From: Ramlibacter aurantiacus
GTDB taxonomy: Bacteria > Pseudomonadota > Gammaproteobacteria > Burkholderiales > Burkholderiaceae_C
Assembly: GCF_016722895.1 (NCBI RefSeq)
Contig: NZ_JAEQNA010000001.1
Coordinates: 310,001-374,000 of the forward strand
Reading direction: 5' to 3'
DNA: 64,000 bases
This document shows, one piece after another, positions 9,171 to 17,627 of the stretch (positions are counted from its first letter, which is position 1; every line of letters starts with the position of its first letter). The position numbers and the translations under genes are program-made. The notes under the pieces are model-generated. The model was not told the origin of the DNA and did no database searches. It saw only the letters and a program-made list of their open reading frames with translations.

Positions 9171-9274
9171 TCCCGCGTGGCAGCGCCCGCGGCAACCCGG
9201 ACGCCGCGATTCGCGGCACCATCGCAGGCGTTGAAGGCCCTGGAGCGGGGCCGTGCCCAAGGGACATCCGGACG

Positions 9275-10543
9275 ATGCTGTACGTAGCCGGTGTGGTCGT
9301 GTTCGTGCTGTTGGCGCTGCTGGCCCTGCTGGTGGCCGTGCTGTGGTCCATCCGCCGCCAGCGCGACGTGCAGCTGAGCATGACCAGCGACGCCGGCATC
9401 GCCCAGCTGCTGCCCTCGCTGGCCGGCGTGACGCTGGCGCCGCTGGTGGATGGCAATACCGTCGATCTACTGGAGAACGGCCGCTACTTCGACGTGCTGC
9501 TCGATCGCATCCGCCGCGCCCGGTGCTCGGTGCACCTGGAAACCTTCCTGTGGAAGGACGGCGAAATCGGGCGGCTGCTGGCCCGTACCCTGGCCGATGC
9601 CGCGCGTCGCGGCTGCACGGTGCGACTGGTGCTCGATGCCAACGGTTGCCGGCGCATCGGCCAGGCCAACGTCGACCTCCTGCGCGAGGCCGGCTGCCGC
9701 GTCGCCTTCTTCCACGACAACGCCCTGCGCAACATCGGCGTGCTGAACAACCGCGACCACCGCAAGCTGGTGGTGCTGGATGGACGCGAAGCCATCGTCG
9801 GCGGGCATTGCGTGGTCGATACCTGGCTGGGCAACGCCGAGGACCACGTGCACAACGCCGACCTCAGCGTGCTGGTGCGCGGACCGGTGGTCCATGCGCT
9901 GCAGGGCGTGTTCAGCGAGAACTGGATCGCCGAGACCGGCGAGGTCTTCAGCGGAATTGACGAGTTTCCGCCGCTGCAGCGGGCGGGCGACATCGCCATC
10001 CACCCGGCCTACCTCAAGCCCGACGGCTCGGCGCCGGCGGTGAAGATCCTCCACCACACCGTGATCGGCCTGGCGCGCGAGCGCATCCGCATCCAGAACC
10101 CGTACTTCATTCCGCAGCCCGCGGCCATCGATGCGTTCGGCGATGCGGTGGCCCGCGGGGTGGACGTGCAGGTGCTGGTGCCGGCGACCACCGGCTCGGA
10201 CAACCCCAAGGTGCAGCACGCGGCGCACCGCAATTTCGAAAAGCTGCTGCGCTGCGGCGTGCGCATCTTCGAGTACCCGCACACGCTGCTGCACCAGAAG
10301 GTGATGACGGTGGACGGGGTGTGGAGCGCCATCGGTTCGAGCAATTTCGACGACCGCTCGTTCGAGACCAACTACGAACTCACGCTGGGCATCCTGGACG
10401 CCAAGCTGGCGGCGCGGCTGGACGCCATCTTCGCCCGCTACGCCGAGCGCGCCGAGGAGATCGAGCTGGAGGCCTGGAGCCGGCGCGGCGCCTGGCACAA
10501 GCTGAAGGACAACACCTGCTACCTGTTCCACCTGCTGCTCTGA
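9275..10543 (+). CDS. cardiolipin synthase / phospholipase D-family protein
   Basis: Phosphatidyltransferase of 422 aa joining two phosphatidylglycerols into cardiolipin at the inner membrane (ClsA/ClsB-like). There is one N-terminal membrane helix (about residues 4-24). The two HKD motifs are HRKLVVLDG with H162/K164 and HQKVMTVDG with H340, the second followed by GSSNFDDRS. With a single helix it is closer to ClsB-type enzymes than to two-helix ClsA. A perfect hairpin follows the stop. Confidence 0.9.
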   Translation: MLYVAGVVVFVLLALLALLVAVLWSIRRQRDVQLSMTSDAGIAQLLPSLAGVTLAPLVDGNTVDLLENGRYFDVLLDRIRRARCSVHLETFLWKDGEIGRLLARTLADAARRGCTVRLVLDANGCRRIGQANVDLLREAGCRVAFFHDNALRNIGVLNNRDHRKLVVLDGREAIVGGHCVVDTWLGNAEDHVHNADLSVLVRGPVVHALQGVFSENWIAETGEVFSGIDEFPPLQRAGDIAIHPAYLKPDGSAPAVKILHHTVIGLARERIRIQNPYFIPQPAAIDAFGDAVARGVDVQVLVPATTGSDNPKVQHAAHRNFEKLLRCGVRIFEYPHTLLHQKVMTVDGVWSAIGSSNFDDRSFETNYELTLGILDAKLAARLDAIFARYAERAEEIELEAWSRRGAWHKLKDNTCYLFHLLL

Positions 10544-10545
10544 CG

Positions 10546-10565
10546 GGCCGGTCGCCCGACCGGCC
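10546..10565 (+). terminator. GC-rich hairpin after the cardiolipin synthase gene
   Basis: GGCCGGTCG and its exact complement CGACCGGCC flank a 2-nt gap (in practice an 8-bp stem with a 4-nt loop), starting 3 nt after the stop codon. There is no T-run, so any termination would be weak or factor-assisted. The next gene is convergent. Confidence 0.5.
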
Positions 10566-10664
10566 GGGGGTCAGGAGCATCGGCAGCGCGACCGCCGTGA
10601 CCCGCTGGCCCAGCCGGCCGGAGAGGCCACGCGGGGACCGCGGCGGCCACTTCATGGAACGGGT

Positions 10665-11729
10665 TCAGTGCGCCGCGCGGTCCGGCAGCCGCACCAGCAC
10701 GGTGGTCCCGGCCCCCGGCGCGCTGCGGACTTCCACGGCGCCGCCCAGCAGGTGCGCCCGCTCGCGCAGGCCCAGCAGGCCCAGCGACTCCGGCCGCCGC
10801 GCCGCACCGGTCGCAAAGCCGACGCCGTCGTCCCGCACCGACAGGACCAGCGCGTCGGCGTCGCGGTCGAGCCGCACCCGCACCCGGTGGGCACGGGCGT
10901 GCTTGCGCACGTTGACCAGGGCTTCCTGCACGATGCGAAAGACCGCCGTCGCGTGCGGCTCGCCCACCTCCAGGTCTTCGTCCATCTCGAGCTCGCAAGC
11001 CACCTCGGCACGCTGGCTGAAGGACTGCGCCAGCCACTGCAAGGCGGCGGCCAGGCCGAGGTCGTCGAGCACCGGCGGCCGCAGGTCGGCGGCGATGCGC
11101 CGGGTCGCGGCCGCGCTCGCGTCGAGCAGCGACTCCATTTCCTGCAGCTTGCGGTCCATCGCCTCGGGATCGCGCCCGCGCTGCCCGCGCAGCCAGTGCA
11201 GGTCCATCTTGAGGGCGGTGAGCGACTGCGCCAGCTCGTCGTGCAGTTCGCGGGCGATGCGCGCCTTCTCCTGCTCACGCGCCTGGCTGGCTTCGCTGGC
11301 GAAAGCCATCAGCTCCCGCTGCGCCTGCACCCGCTCGGACACGTCGCGCAGGATCACCGAGTAAAGCTTGCCCTCCTCCGTGTCGATCTGCGAGATGGAC
11401 GCCTCCATCGGGAACTCCTGCCCATCGGCGCGCAGCCCGACGATCACCGAACCGGGGCCACCTCCCATGCGACGGGTGGTGGTGCCGGTCTGGCCGAAGT
11501 GCCGCACCGCCGCGGCGTGCGCTCCGCGGAAGCGCTCGGGCAACAGCAGCGCCAAGGGTCGGCCCAGCGCCTGCTCGGCCGGCCAGCCGAAGATCTTTTC
11601 GGCAGCCCGGTTGTAAAGGACGATGTGCTGCGACTCGTCCACCGAGATGATCGCGTCCATGGCCGAGTCGAGCAGACTCGCCAGGCGTATCGCGACATGG
11701 GCCTCGGCCTGCCACGCGGAACCTGCCAT
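10665..11729 (-). CDS. PAS-domain sensor histidine kinase, NarL/FixL-like output (HisKA_3)
   Basis: Cytoplasmic two-component kinase of 354 aa without membrane segments. One PAS domain (about residues 12-135) is followed by a HisKA_3 dimerisation helix with phospho-acceptor His163 (RIARELHDELAQSL) and a HATPase_c domain ending LGLLGLRERA and GAGTTVLVRLP. PAS residue His71 (LLPERFRGAH) falls where FixL carries its proximal haem ligand, but the distal FixL Arg position is Gly, and many non-haem PAS domains also have this His. No response regulator is encoded nearby, so it is an orphan here. Oxygen or redox sensing is a reasonable guess from context, not demonstrated. Confidence 0.88.
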   Translation of the reverse strand: MAGSAWQAEAHVAIRLASLLDSAMDAIISVDESQHIVLYNRAAEKIFGWPAEQALGRPLALLLPERFRGAHAAAVRHFGQTGTTTRRMGGGPGSVIVGLRADGQEFPMEASISQIDTEEGKLYSVILRDVSERVQAQRELMAFASEASQAREQEKARIARELHDELAQSLTALKMDLHWLRGQRGRDPEAMDRKLQEMESLLDASAAATRRIAADLRPPVLDDLGLAAALQWLAQSFSQRAEVACELEMDEDLEVGEPHATAVFRIVQEALVNVRKHARAHRVRVRLDRDADALVLSVRDDGVGFATGAARRPESLGLLGLRERAHLLGGAVEVRSAPGAGTTVLVRLPDRAAH

Positions 11730-11854
11730 GAAGCACCCCCTGCACCTGGATCGGAGCCAAACAGACTAGGCGCCGGGAGGGCCTGATGCAAGTCGGATCG
11801 CCCTGCCCGCCTTTGCCCCGGAACGCATGGGCTCGACAGCCGTGGCTCGGTGCC

Positions 11855-13069
11855 TCAGGCCGGGAACACGTCGCGCCCTGGCAGCGGCGGTTCGGCAGAG
11901 GGTAAAGGCCGCGTCGCTTCGCCCGCCCGGTGCGCCCGCACCTGCAGCACACCTGCCCCCAGGCCGGCCAGGCTCAGCAGACCCACGAACAAGCCGCCGG
12001 CCACCGGCACCAGCCCGAGCAGCAGCACCACCACCCCGGCGAGCGCGAACGGGACCAGGCGGCTGGCGGTGCGGGCCGCGCCCGCCCGCTGCCGCAGCCC
12101 GGCCGGCAGCAGGCGCGCGAGGCCGAGCACGCCGAGCACGAAGCCCGCCAGCAGCAGCACCGGGTAGGCCATCAGCAGCACCATGCCCAGCGGAATGCCG
12201 AGGACGGTGACGAACATGAGCACCGCCAGCAGCGGCAGCGCCAGCGTCGTCGCCAGGCCAACGCCCAGGCAGGCCCAGGGCGAGCGGCGCAGGCGCTCCG
12301 GCGCAGCCGCGGTGAAGCGCGGCAGCAGCCAGAGGAACAAGGCCGCGAAGGCGAACACGGCCAGCGCCATGAACACCGCCCCGGATACGCCGAGTCCGGG
12401 CGAGGCCTGCCGCGGCGGACGGGCCGGCGGGCTCGCGGCGGTCGCTTCGCGGGTCACCGCGCCGGACACCACCGCGCCCTCGGCACGGACGATCTCGGCC
12501 GGCGAGCTGTACGACAGCGGGCCCATCAGCCGCGCCCTGGGGCCGAGCTCGATGCGCTCGCCCGCCAGCCGCGCCGGGCCACGCACCTCGCCATCGATCA
12601 GGATCTTCTGCGCCCGCGCCCGCAGCGCGCCCTCGACCCGCCCCTGCACCGTCACGCTGGCGCCGCTCAGGTCGGCCGCCCCGCCGACCACGGCGTTGGG
12701 CCGCACAGCGACGTCGGCCCCGGCCGCGAAGAGATCGCCGCCGACCTGGTCCTCGATGCTGATGGCGCCGCCCACCACCCGCAGGTCTTCGGCGATGCGG
12801 GCGCGCAGGTCGACCGCGCCAGCGGCCAACGCGGCGTCGCCACCGACGGGCTGGTCGATGACGATGCGCCCACCCGCCGCCATCAGGTCCCCGGTGACGG
12901 GGCCGGGACGGACCTGTCCGCCGGCGGTGTAGACATTGCCCGAGCTTGGCGCCGGCGCCGGGTTGCCGGACCCGGCCAGCGCCGAACCGGCCAGCCCGAG
13001 CGCGAGCGCGAACACGGCCGCCTCGAACAGGCGCGGGCAGGCGCGCGACAACACCTTCGAAAGGGTCAT
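11855..13069 (-). CDS. bactofilin-like (polymer-forming) envelope protein with C-terminal membrane domain
   Basis: 404 aa with an N-terminal signal-like helix (about residues 14-32, ending SALA-GS). Residues 45-200 form a right-handed beta-helix-like series of short GG/A-rich repeats (for example GGRIVIDQPVGGDAALAAGA) as in bactofilin/polymer-forming proteins. Several membrane helices follow (about 230-370). The signal sequence and membrane tail differ from classical cytoplasmic bactofilins, so the beta-helix probably faces the periplasm. An FNR-type box with a matching -10 precedes it, placing it in the low-oxygen gene set. Precise role unknown. Confidence 0.75.
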   Translation of the reverse strand: MTLSKVLSRACPRLFEAAVFALALGLAGSALAGSGNPAPAPSSGNVYTAGGQVRPGPVTGDLMAAGGRIVIDQPVGGDAALAAGAVDLRARIAEDLRVVGGAISIEDQVGGDLFAAGADVAVRPNAVVGGAADLSGASVTVQGRVEGALRARAQKILIDGEVRGPARLAGERIELGPRARLMGPLSYSSPAEIVRAEGAVVSGAVTREATAASPPARPPRQASPGLGVSGAVFMALAVFAFAALFLWLLPRFTAAAPERLRRSPWACLGVGLATTLALPLLAVLMFVTVLGIPLGMVLLMAYPVLLLAGFVLGVLGLARLLPAGLRQRAGAARTASRLVPFALAGVVVLLLGLVPVAGGLFVGLLSLAGLGAGVLQVRAHRAGEATRPLPSAEPPLPGRDVFPA

Positions 13070-13123
13070 GAGGAACTCCTGTGCAGGGTTGGAACCCCGG
13101 GCAGCAGCGGCTCGGGGAACCCC

Positions 13124-13165
13124 AATCTATCGCCGCGGGCGCGCGCCGCGAATGATCGACGTCAA
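13124..13165 (-). promoter_or_regulatory. FNR/ANR-type box and -10 for the bactofilin-like gene
   Basis: Read on the minus strand, TTGACGTCGATCAT (13165-13152) matches the FNR consensus at 8 of 10 positions. A -10-like TAGATT (13129-13124, 4 of 6) falls where a class II FNR promoter with the box at -41.5 requires it, putting the start point near 13117 and leaving a leader of about 48 nt before the ATG at 13069. Confidence 0.6.
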
Positions 13166-13194
13166 GTCGCGGCCAGGGCGCGCGGCCGATGCCC

Positions 13195-13385
13195 TCATCG
13201 GCAACTGACCATCACCTGCTTCAGGTCGAGCTCGCCAGCCAGGATCTTCTCGATCGCGTCCTGCTCGAAGGTGCGCATGCCGCCGGCGATCGCGCGCCGC
13301 AGGATCTCGGACGAGGACATCCGCTGCTGGAGAGCCCGAAGTAGAGCAGGCGCACCACGCTCTCGGCGGCGGTGTTGGCATGGTC
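13195..13385 (-). pseudogene. remnant of a GspE/PilB-like secretion or pilus ATPase gene
   Basis: Two pieces in different frames resemble one protein. From 13385 down to about 13320 the frame reads HANTAAESVVRLLYFGL, like the HTN-A-x-x-x-x-RLL box of type II/IV secretion ATPases. A second frame then gives MSSSEILRRAIAGGMRTFEQ, followed by DAIEKILAGELDLKQV and a stop at 13195, like the GspE C-terminal segment ending GMRTLRQDG. The roughly 100 codons expected between them and all upstream catalytic parts are missing, so I read this as a deleted, frameshifted remnant between the bactofilin-like gene and the P-type ATPase gene. Identity rests on short motifs only. Confidence 0.45.
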
Positions 13386-13459
13386 GAGTGGCCCGGCATC
13401 TGACGCAGGTCAAGGCTCATGCGTGGAACGGGCGTCGCCCGAGCCCCGCCCCCCGCGCG

Positions 13460-16198
13460 TCAGGGGCGGCCGGACGCGGTGTCGAAACGGTCCAGCGGCG
13501 CCGGGCCCGCTCCGGGCGAGTCCGCACCGCGCCGCCGCGTCAGCCACTTCTCGGCCTCCAGCAGCAGCATCAGCGCCACGCCCGCACCCATGGCCATCGC
13601 CAGTTCCGCGAGCGACAGCGGCACGGTGGCGAACCAGCGGTTCATCGCGGGCAGGTAGGTGAAGGCCGCCTGCGCGAGCACCAGTGCGCCGATGGCCAGC
13701 AGCACCGCCGGCGTGCCCAGCGCCCCGCGCCAGGTGAAGGAACGCATGCCCAGGTAGCGCACGTTGAACAGGTAGCCGATCTCCATCGCGATCAGGGCAT
13801 TGACGACCAGCGTGCGCGCGGCGTCCACGCTTTCGCCACGCTGCAGTTCCACCTGCAGCAGCCCCAGGGTGGCCGCGGCGAACAGCACCGACACCAGCAC
13901 GATGCGCCAGAGCATGAAGCCCGAGACCAGCGGCGCCCCCACGTCGCGTGGCGGGCGGTCCATGACGCCGGGCTCGGGGGGCTCGAACGCCAGCGCGAGC
14001 CCGAGCGTGGCCGAGGTGGCCAGGTTGACCCACAGGATCTGGGCCGCCGTCATGGGCAGGGTCAGACCGAACAGCACGCAGATCACCACGCCCAGCACCT
14101 CGCCGCCGTTGGTGGGCAGCGTCCAGGCGAACACCTTGCGCACGTTGTCGAACACGGTGCGGCCCTCGTTGACCGCGTGGACGATGGAGGCGAAGTTGTC
14201 GTCCAGCAGCACCATCTCCGCCGCTTCCTTGGCGGCCTCGGTGCCCTTGATGCCCATGGCCACGCCCACGTCGGCCTGCTTCAGCGAGGGCGCGTCGTTG
14301 ACGCCGTCGCCCGTCATCGCCACCACCTGCCCGCGCTGCTGCAGTGCGCGCACGATGCGCAGCTTGTGCTCGGGGCTGGTGCGGGCGAAGACCTGGGTGC
14401 GCAGCACGAGTTCGGGCAGGTCGGCATCGGCCACCTCGTCCAGGTCGGCGCCGGTGATCGCCACGGGCTCGTCGGCCAATCGGAGCTCGCGGGCGATGGC
14501 CGCGGCGGTGGCGGCATGGTCGCCCGTGATCATCTTGACCTGGATGCCGGCGTCGCGGCACTCGGCGATGGCGCGAAGCACCTCGGGGCGCGGGGGGTCC
14601 ATGAAGCTCACCAGCCCCAGCACCTCGACGCCTTGCACCAGGTCCTCGAAGCGCAGCTGCGTGGTGCCGGCGGGCATGGCCTTCCAGCCGAAGGCCAGCA
14701 GGCGCTCGCCTTGCGATGCCGCGGCGTCGATGGCCTCGGTCCAGCGTTGGCGCCCGGCCGGGTCCGTGCCCCCGGCCATCTCCAGCAGCCGCTCCGGGGC
14801 GCCCTTGACGAAGGCCATGGCCTCGCCACCCGGGCCGCGATGCAGGGCGGCCATGAACCGGTGCGCGGCATCGAAGGGGATCTCGTCCAGCCGCGGCCAC
14901 TGCGCCCGCTCGTGGGCCGGGTCCAGGCCGGCCTTGGCACCGAGGGCGAGCAGCGCGCCTTCCATGGGATCGCCCACCACCGACCAGGTGCCGGCCTGCA
15001 ACCGCAGCTGGGCATCGTTGCACAGCACCGCGCAGCGCAGCAGCCCGGCCACCTCGGCCAGGGCGCCCGCGTCGTCGCCCTCCTGCGCCTGCAGGCTGCC
15101 GTGCGGCGCATAGCCCTCGCCTTCGACCAGCAGGACGCGCTGCTGACCGACGATGCGGCGCGCGGTCATCTCGTTGCGCGTGAGCGTGCCGGTCTTGTCG
15201 GTGCAGATCACCGAGGTGGCGCCCAGCGTCTCGACCGCGGGCAGCCGGCGGATGACCGCGTTGCGCCCCGCCATGCGCTGCACGCCGATGGCCAGGGTGA
15301 CCGTGATCACCGCCGGCAGCCCCTCGGGGATCACGCTGACCGCGATGGCGACCGCCGCCAGCAGCGCCTCCACCGGATCCCAGCCCTGCAGCCAGACGGC
15401 GTAGGCAAAGAGGAGCGCTCCCGCCACCAGCACGCCCAGCGCCAGCAGCCGCCCGAAGCGGTCGACCTGCCGCAGCAGCGGCGTGGTCTCGGCCTCGACC
15501 GAGGCGACGAGCTTGCCGATGCGCCCCAGCTCGGTGCCCGACCCGGTGGCGACCACCACGCCGCTGGCCTGGCCCGACGCCACCAGCGTTCCCGAGTACG
15601 CCATGCTGTGCCGGTCGCCCAGCGGCGCCTCGGGCGGCACCGGCTGGTCGTGCTTCTGCGCCGCCATCGACTCGCCGGTCAGCAGCGCCTCGTCGATCAG
15701 CAGCCCCCGCGCGCGCAGCAGCCGCAGGTCGGCCGGCACGCGGTCGCCGGCCTCCAGCAGCACCACGTCGCCGGGAACCAGGTCGGCCACCGGCACGCTC
15801 AGGCGCTGGCCGCCGCGCAGCACATGCGCGCGCGGCGACACCAGGCTGCGGATGGCGGCCAGGGCCTTCTCCGCCTTTCCTTCCTGCAGGAAACCGACCA
15901 CGGCGTTCACCAGCACCACGGCCAGGATGACGGTGGCGTCGAGCGCGTGGCCCAGGAATCCGGCGATGAGCGCGGCCGCGAGCAGCACGTAGATCAGGGT
16001 GCTGTGGAACTGCAGCAGGAAGCGCAACAGCGGGGGCCGCGCCTTGCCGACCGGCAGCTGGTTGGGTCCGTGGCGGGCCAGCCGGGTTGCGGTTTCGTCG
16101 TGGCTGAGCCCCTCGCGCTGGCTGTCGAGCGCCTGCAGCACATCGTCGGGCGACTGCGCATGCCAGGGGCGGTCTTGGGTGGAGCGGCGGTGGTCCAT
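13460..16198 (-). CDS. cation-translocating P-type ATPase (type II, CtpF/Ca2+-ATPase-like)
   Basis: Inner-membrane ion pump of 912 aa. Motifs in order: actuator TGES (LLTGESMAAQK), the helix-4 ion-site motif VIPEGLPAVIT, phosphorylation site DKTGTLT with Asp334, KGAPERLL in the nucleotide domain and the hinge MTGDGVNDAPSLKQADVG. Six C-terminal helices follow. The N-terminus has the cation-ATPase_N form (WHAQSPDDVLQAL). IPEGLP indicates a type II pump for Ca2+ or a similar cation; mycobacterial CtpF, a DosR-regulon member, is a close relative in motif pattern. I chose ATG 16198; the frame extends to 16360 but that part is unlike the family. An FNR-type box lies about 40 bp upstream. Confidence 0.93.
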   Translation of the reverse strand: MDHRRSTQDRPWHAQSPDDVLQALDSQREGLSHDETATRLARHGPNQLPVGKARPPLLRFLLQFHSTLIYVLLAAALIAGFLGHALDATVILAVVLVNAVVGFLQEGKAEKALAAIRSLVSPRAHVLRGGQRLSVPVADLVPGDVVLLEAGDRVPADLRLLRARGLLIDEALLTGESMAAQKHDQPVPPEAPLGDRHSMAYSGTLVASGQASGVVVATGSGTELGRIGKLVASVEAETTPLLRQVDRFGRLLALGVLVAGALLFAYAVWLQGWDPVEALLAAVAIAVSVIPEGLPAVITVTLAIGVQRMAGRNAVIRRLPAVETLGATSVICTDKTGTLTRNEMTARRIVGQQRVLLVEGEGYAPHGSLQAQEGDDAGALAEVAGLLRCAVLCNDAQLRLQAGTWSVVGDPMEGALLALGAKAGLDPAHERAQWPRLDEIPFDAAHRFMAALHRGPGGEAMAFVKGAPERLLEMAGGTDPAGRQRWTEAIDAAASQGERLLAFGWKAMPAGTTQLRFEDLVQGVEVLGLVSFMDPPRPEVLRAIAECRDAGIQVKMITGDHAATAAAIARELRLADEPVAITGADLDEVADADLPELVLRTQVFARTSPEHKLRIVRALQQRGQVVAMTGDGVNDAPSLKQADVGVAMGIKGTEAAKEAAEMVLLDDNFASIVHAVNEGRTVFDNVRKVFAWTLPTNGGEVLGVVICVLFGLTLPMTAAQILWVNLATSATLGLALAFEPPEPGVMDRPPRDVGAPLVSGFMLWRIVLVSVLFAAATLGLLQVELQRGESVDAARTLVVNALIAMEIGYLFNVRYLGMRSFTWRGALGTPAVLLAIGALVLAQAAFTYLPAMNRWFATVPLSLAELAMAMGAGVALMLLLEAEKWLTRRRGADSPGAGPAPLDRFDTASGRP

Positions 16199-16231
16199 GC
16201 CGCCAGTGTGCGTGGCCAGGGCGGCGCGGGG

Positions 16232-16245
16232 TTGATGATCGTCAA
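16232..16245 (-). promoter_or_regulatory. FNR/ANR-type box upstream of the P-type ATPase gene
   Basis: On the minus strand the site reads TTGACGATCATCAA, 9 of 10 consensus positions. Its centre is about 40 bp before the chosen ATG. With the usual -41.5 spacing the transcript would begin at or next to the start codon, so the mRNA may be leaderless or the box may act from a less usual distance. Confidence 0.6.
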
Positions 16246-16286
16246 GCACGGCGTGCACCTCATCGCTAAGGCGTCCCGTATTCAAT

Positions 16287-16300
16287 AAGTAGTTACACTT
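16287..16300. promoter_or_regulatory. candidate HicB operator/promoter of the hicAB cassette
   Basis: A short AT-rich stretch before hicA contains the dyad AAGT-N6-ACTT, with GTA-GT-TAC nested inside, overlapping a TACACT hexamer (16294-16299) that could be a -10. HicB-type antitoxins normally repress their own promoter, so this is the natural operator candidate, 24 bp before the hicA ATG. Confidence 0.35.
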
Positions 16301-16323
16301 CGGGCTAAACCGGCTCCTCCGAA

Positions 16324-16578
16324 ATGTCCAAGCCTGAAAAAATCCTCGAGCGAATATCACGCAGACCGGCGGTGGCTGACATCCGGTGGGCTGAATTGAA
16401 AACAGCCTTGGAGTGGCTTGGGTTCCGGCCCATCAGCGGGAGCGGCTCCCGCATGAAATTCTTCCATGCCGACAAAAATGTGCTGATCAGCCTCCACAAG
16501 CCGCATCCAGCGCCTGAGATCGGCAAGAAGACGATCGACGATATCAGGGACTCCTTGCAACAAAACGGATTTATTTGA
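16324..16578 (+). CDS. hicA: HicA-family mRNA interferase toxin
   Basis: Small dsRBD-fold toxin of 84 aa that would cleave mRNA when free of HicB. The family pattern is visible: WAELKTALEWLGF, GSGSRMKFFHADKN with the likely catalytic His, then LHKPHPAPEIGKKTIDDIRD. It is the HicA variant with a LHxPHP block, shorter in the GSHH loop than E. coli HicA. Its stop is 14 bp before the antitoxin ATG. Base composition is clearly lower in GC than the flanking genes, suggesting acquisition. Confidence 0.85.
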   Translation: MSKPEKILERISRRPAVADIRWAELKTALEWLGFRPISGSGSRMKFFHADKNVLISLHKPHPAPEIGKKTIDDIRDSLQQNGFI

Positions 16579-16592
16579 GACGAGGACTTGCT

Positions 16593-17108
16593 ATGAATTT
16601 GATGCGATATCTCGGCTTCGACGGCACCGCCGAGATCGATTTGGACCGTGGCACCTGCTTCGGGAAGCTGCTCTTCATTGACGATTTGGTGACTTACGAA
16701 GCGTCTGATCCACGGGCGCTGAAGGCAGAGTTCCATGCCGCGGTCGACGACTACCTGGAAACCTGTCGTCAACTCGGGCGGCCTCCCAAGAAACCACATA
16801 GCGGGCTTTTCAATGTGAGAACGACGCCCGAGAAACACCGGGACCTGCTGCTGTGCGCAGCAGAAAGAGGCATCTCCTTGAATGCCGTCGTCAACGAAGC
16901 CATCGCGCAGTTCCTGTCTGCAAAATGCTCCGACGGCATCCCGACACCCAGCTGCACGGTGGCTGTGAACCTGGTCGACACCTTCGTCCCCAGCACCGAC
17001 CCTCGGAACTTCGTCACCGTGTCGCCGAGCGGTGACACGGTCACCCCGACTCTCTTCATCGAGGCGTTCGGGGGCAGGCAGAAGGAAGCGCCGGCAAATC
17101 CGCATTAG
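16593..17108 (+). CDS. hicB: HicB-family antitoxin with C-terminal extension
   Basis: Antitoxin and probable autorepressor of 171 aa. Residues 1-60 have the HicB partial RNase H-like fold (MRYLGFDGTAEIDLDRGT, then AAVDDYLETC); residues 70-105 look like a ribbon-helix-helix DNA-binding segment (FNVRTTPEKHRDLLLCAAER). About 60 further residues rich in Thr/Ser/Val follow, longer than usual HicB proteins. I chose ATG 16593, preceded by a GAGGA-type site, over a TTG at 16575 that overlaps hicA. It is co-oriented with a third gene starting 9 bp downstream. Confidence 0.85.
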   Translation: MNLMRYLGFDGTAEIDLDRGTCFGKLLFIDDLVTYEASDPRALKAEFHAAVDDYLETCRQLGRPPKKPHSGLFNVRTTPEKHRDLLLCAAERGISLNAVVNEAIAQFLSAKCSDGIPTPSCTVAVNLVDTFVPSTDPRNFVTVSPSGDTVTPTLFIEAFGGRQKEAPANPH

Positions 17109-17117
17109 AGGATCCCT

Positions 17118-17627
17118 ATGAGCAAGTCGGATCGCAACATCCCTTCCAGCAGGCCCAAGACCCCGCTGCGAAAACCCACCAAGCAGAAACCGCGACAAGA
17201 ACTCAGACCGACAGAGGATGGACCAACCGCGCGATTGTTCGTCGCCGACCAATTCAGAACGGAAGTCAATGGGAAAGTGCTCGCCATCGGGCTTTACACC
17301 GATAACGTGATCGTCATTCCTTACGACTCGCCCGATCCATCCACCGAAAAACCGCTGGCATTGAATCCGCTGTCGATCCTGATCAACATCGGCGGGATCG
17401 TCGGCAAGGGTAGAGTCGTCGTGCACCTCCATCCAATGGGCGAACGGGAGCTGGAAGTGCAGCTCGCTCCGCTTGGCTCGGCGAACCTGGTCATCAACTT
17501 TCAGCCGCTGATCATTGAATCAATTGGGAGGAAAGACGTGCGGGTGACATTCGCCGGACAGACAAAGGAGCTTACTTTCGAGATTCGGAAGGCCACGGCG
17601 GAGGAAGCCGGCCGACCAGCAGGCTGA
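17118..17627 (+). CDS. hypothetical protein, third gene of the hicAB islet (DUF6941-like?)
   Basis: 169 aa, no signal peptide or membrane helix. Residues 1-35 are a basic, Pro/Lys-rich leader (SRPKTPLRKPTKQKPRQEL). The rest looks like a compact beta-rich domain beginning ARLFVADQFRTEVNGKVLAI. That pattern, a cytosolic statement of the form x-x-x-D-x-x-R-x-E-x-x-GK-x-x-x-IG, is reminiscent of the DUF6941 family, but I am not certain. It shares low GC and tight spacing with hicAB and ends 18 bp before the convergent adenylate-forming enzyme gene. Function unknown. Confidence 0.7.
   Translation: MSKSDRNIPSSRPKTPLRKPTKQKPRQELRPTEDGPTARLFVADQFRTEVNGKVLAIGLYTDNVIVIPYDSPDPSTEKPLALNPLSILINIGGIVGKGRVVVHLHPMGERELEVQLAPLGSANLVINFQPLIIESIGRKDVRVTFAGQTKELTFEIRKATAEEAGRPAG

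Noticed and set aside
11930..16288. Very long plus-strand open frame opposite the bactofilin-like and P-type ATPase genes
   Set aside because: His/Gln/Arg-rich translation with no domains; both opposite-strand genes have full sets of family motifs.
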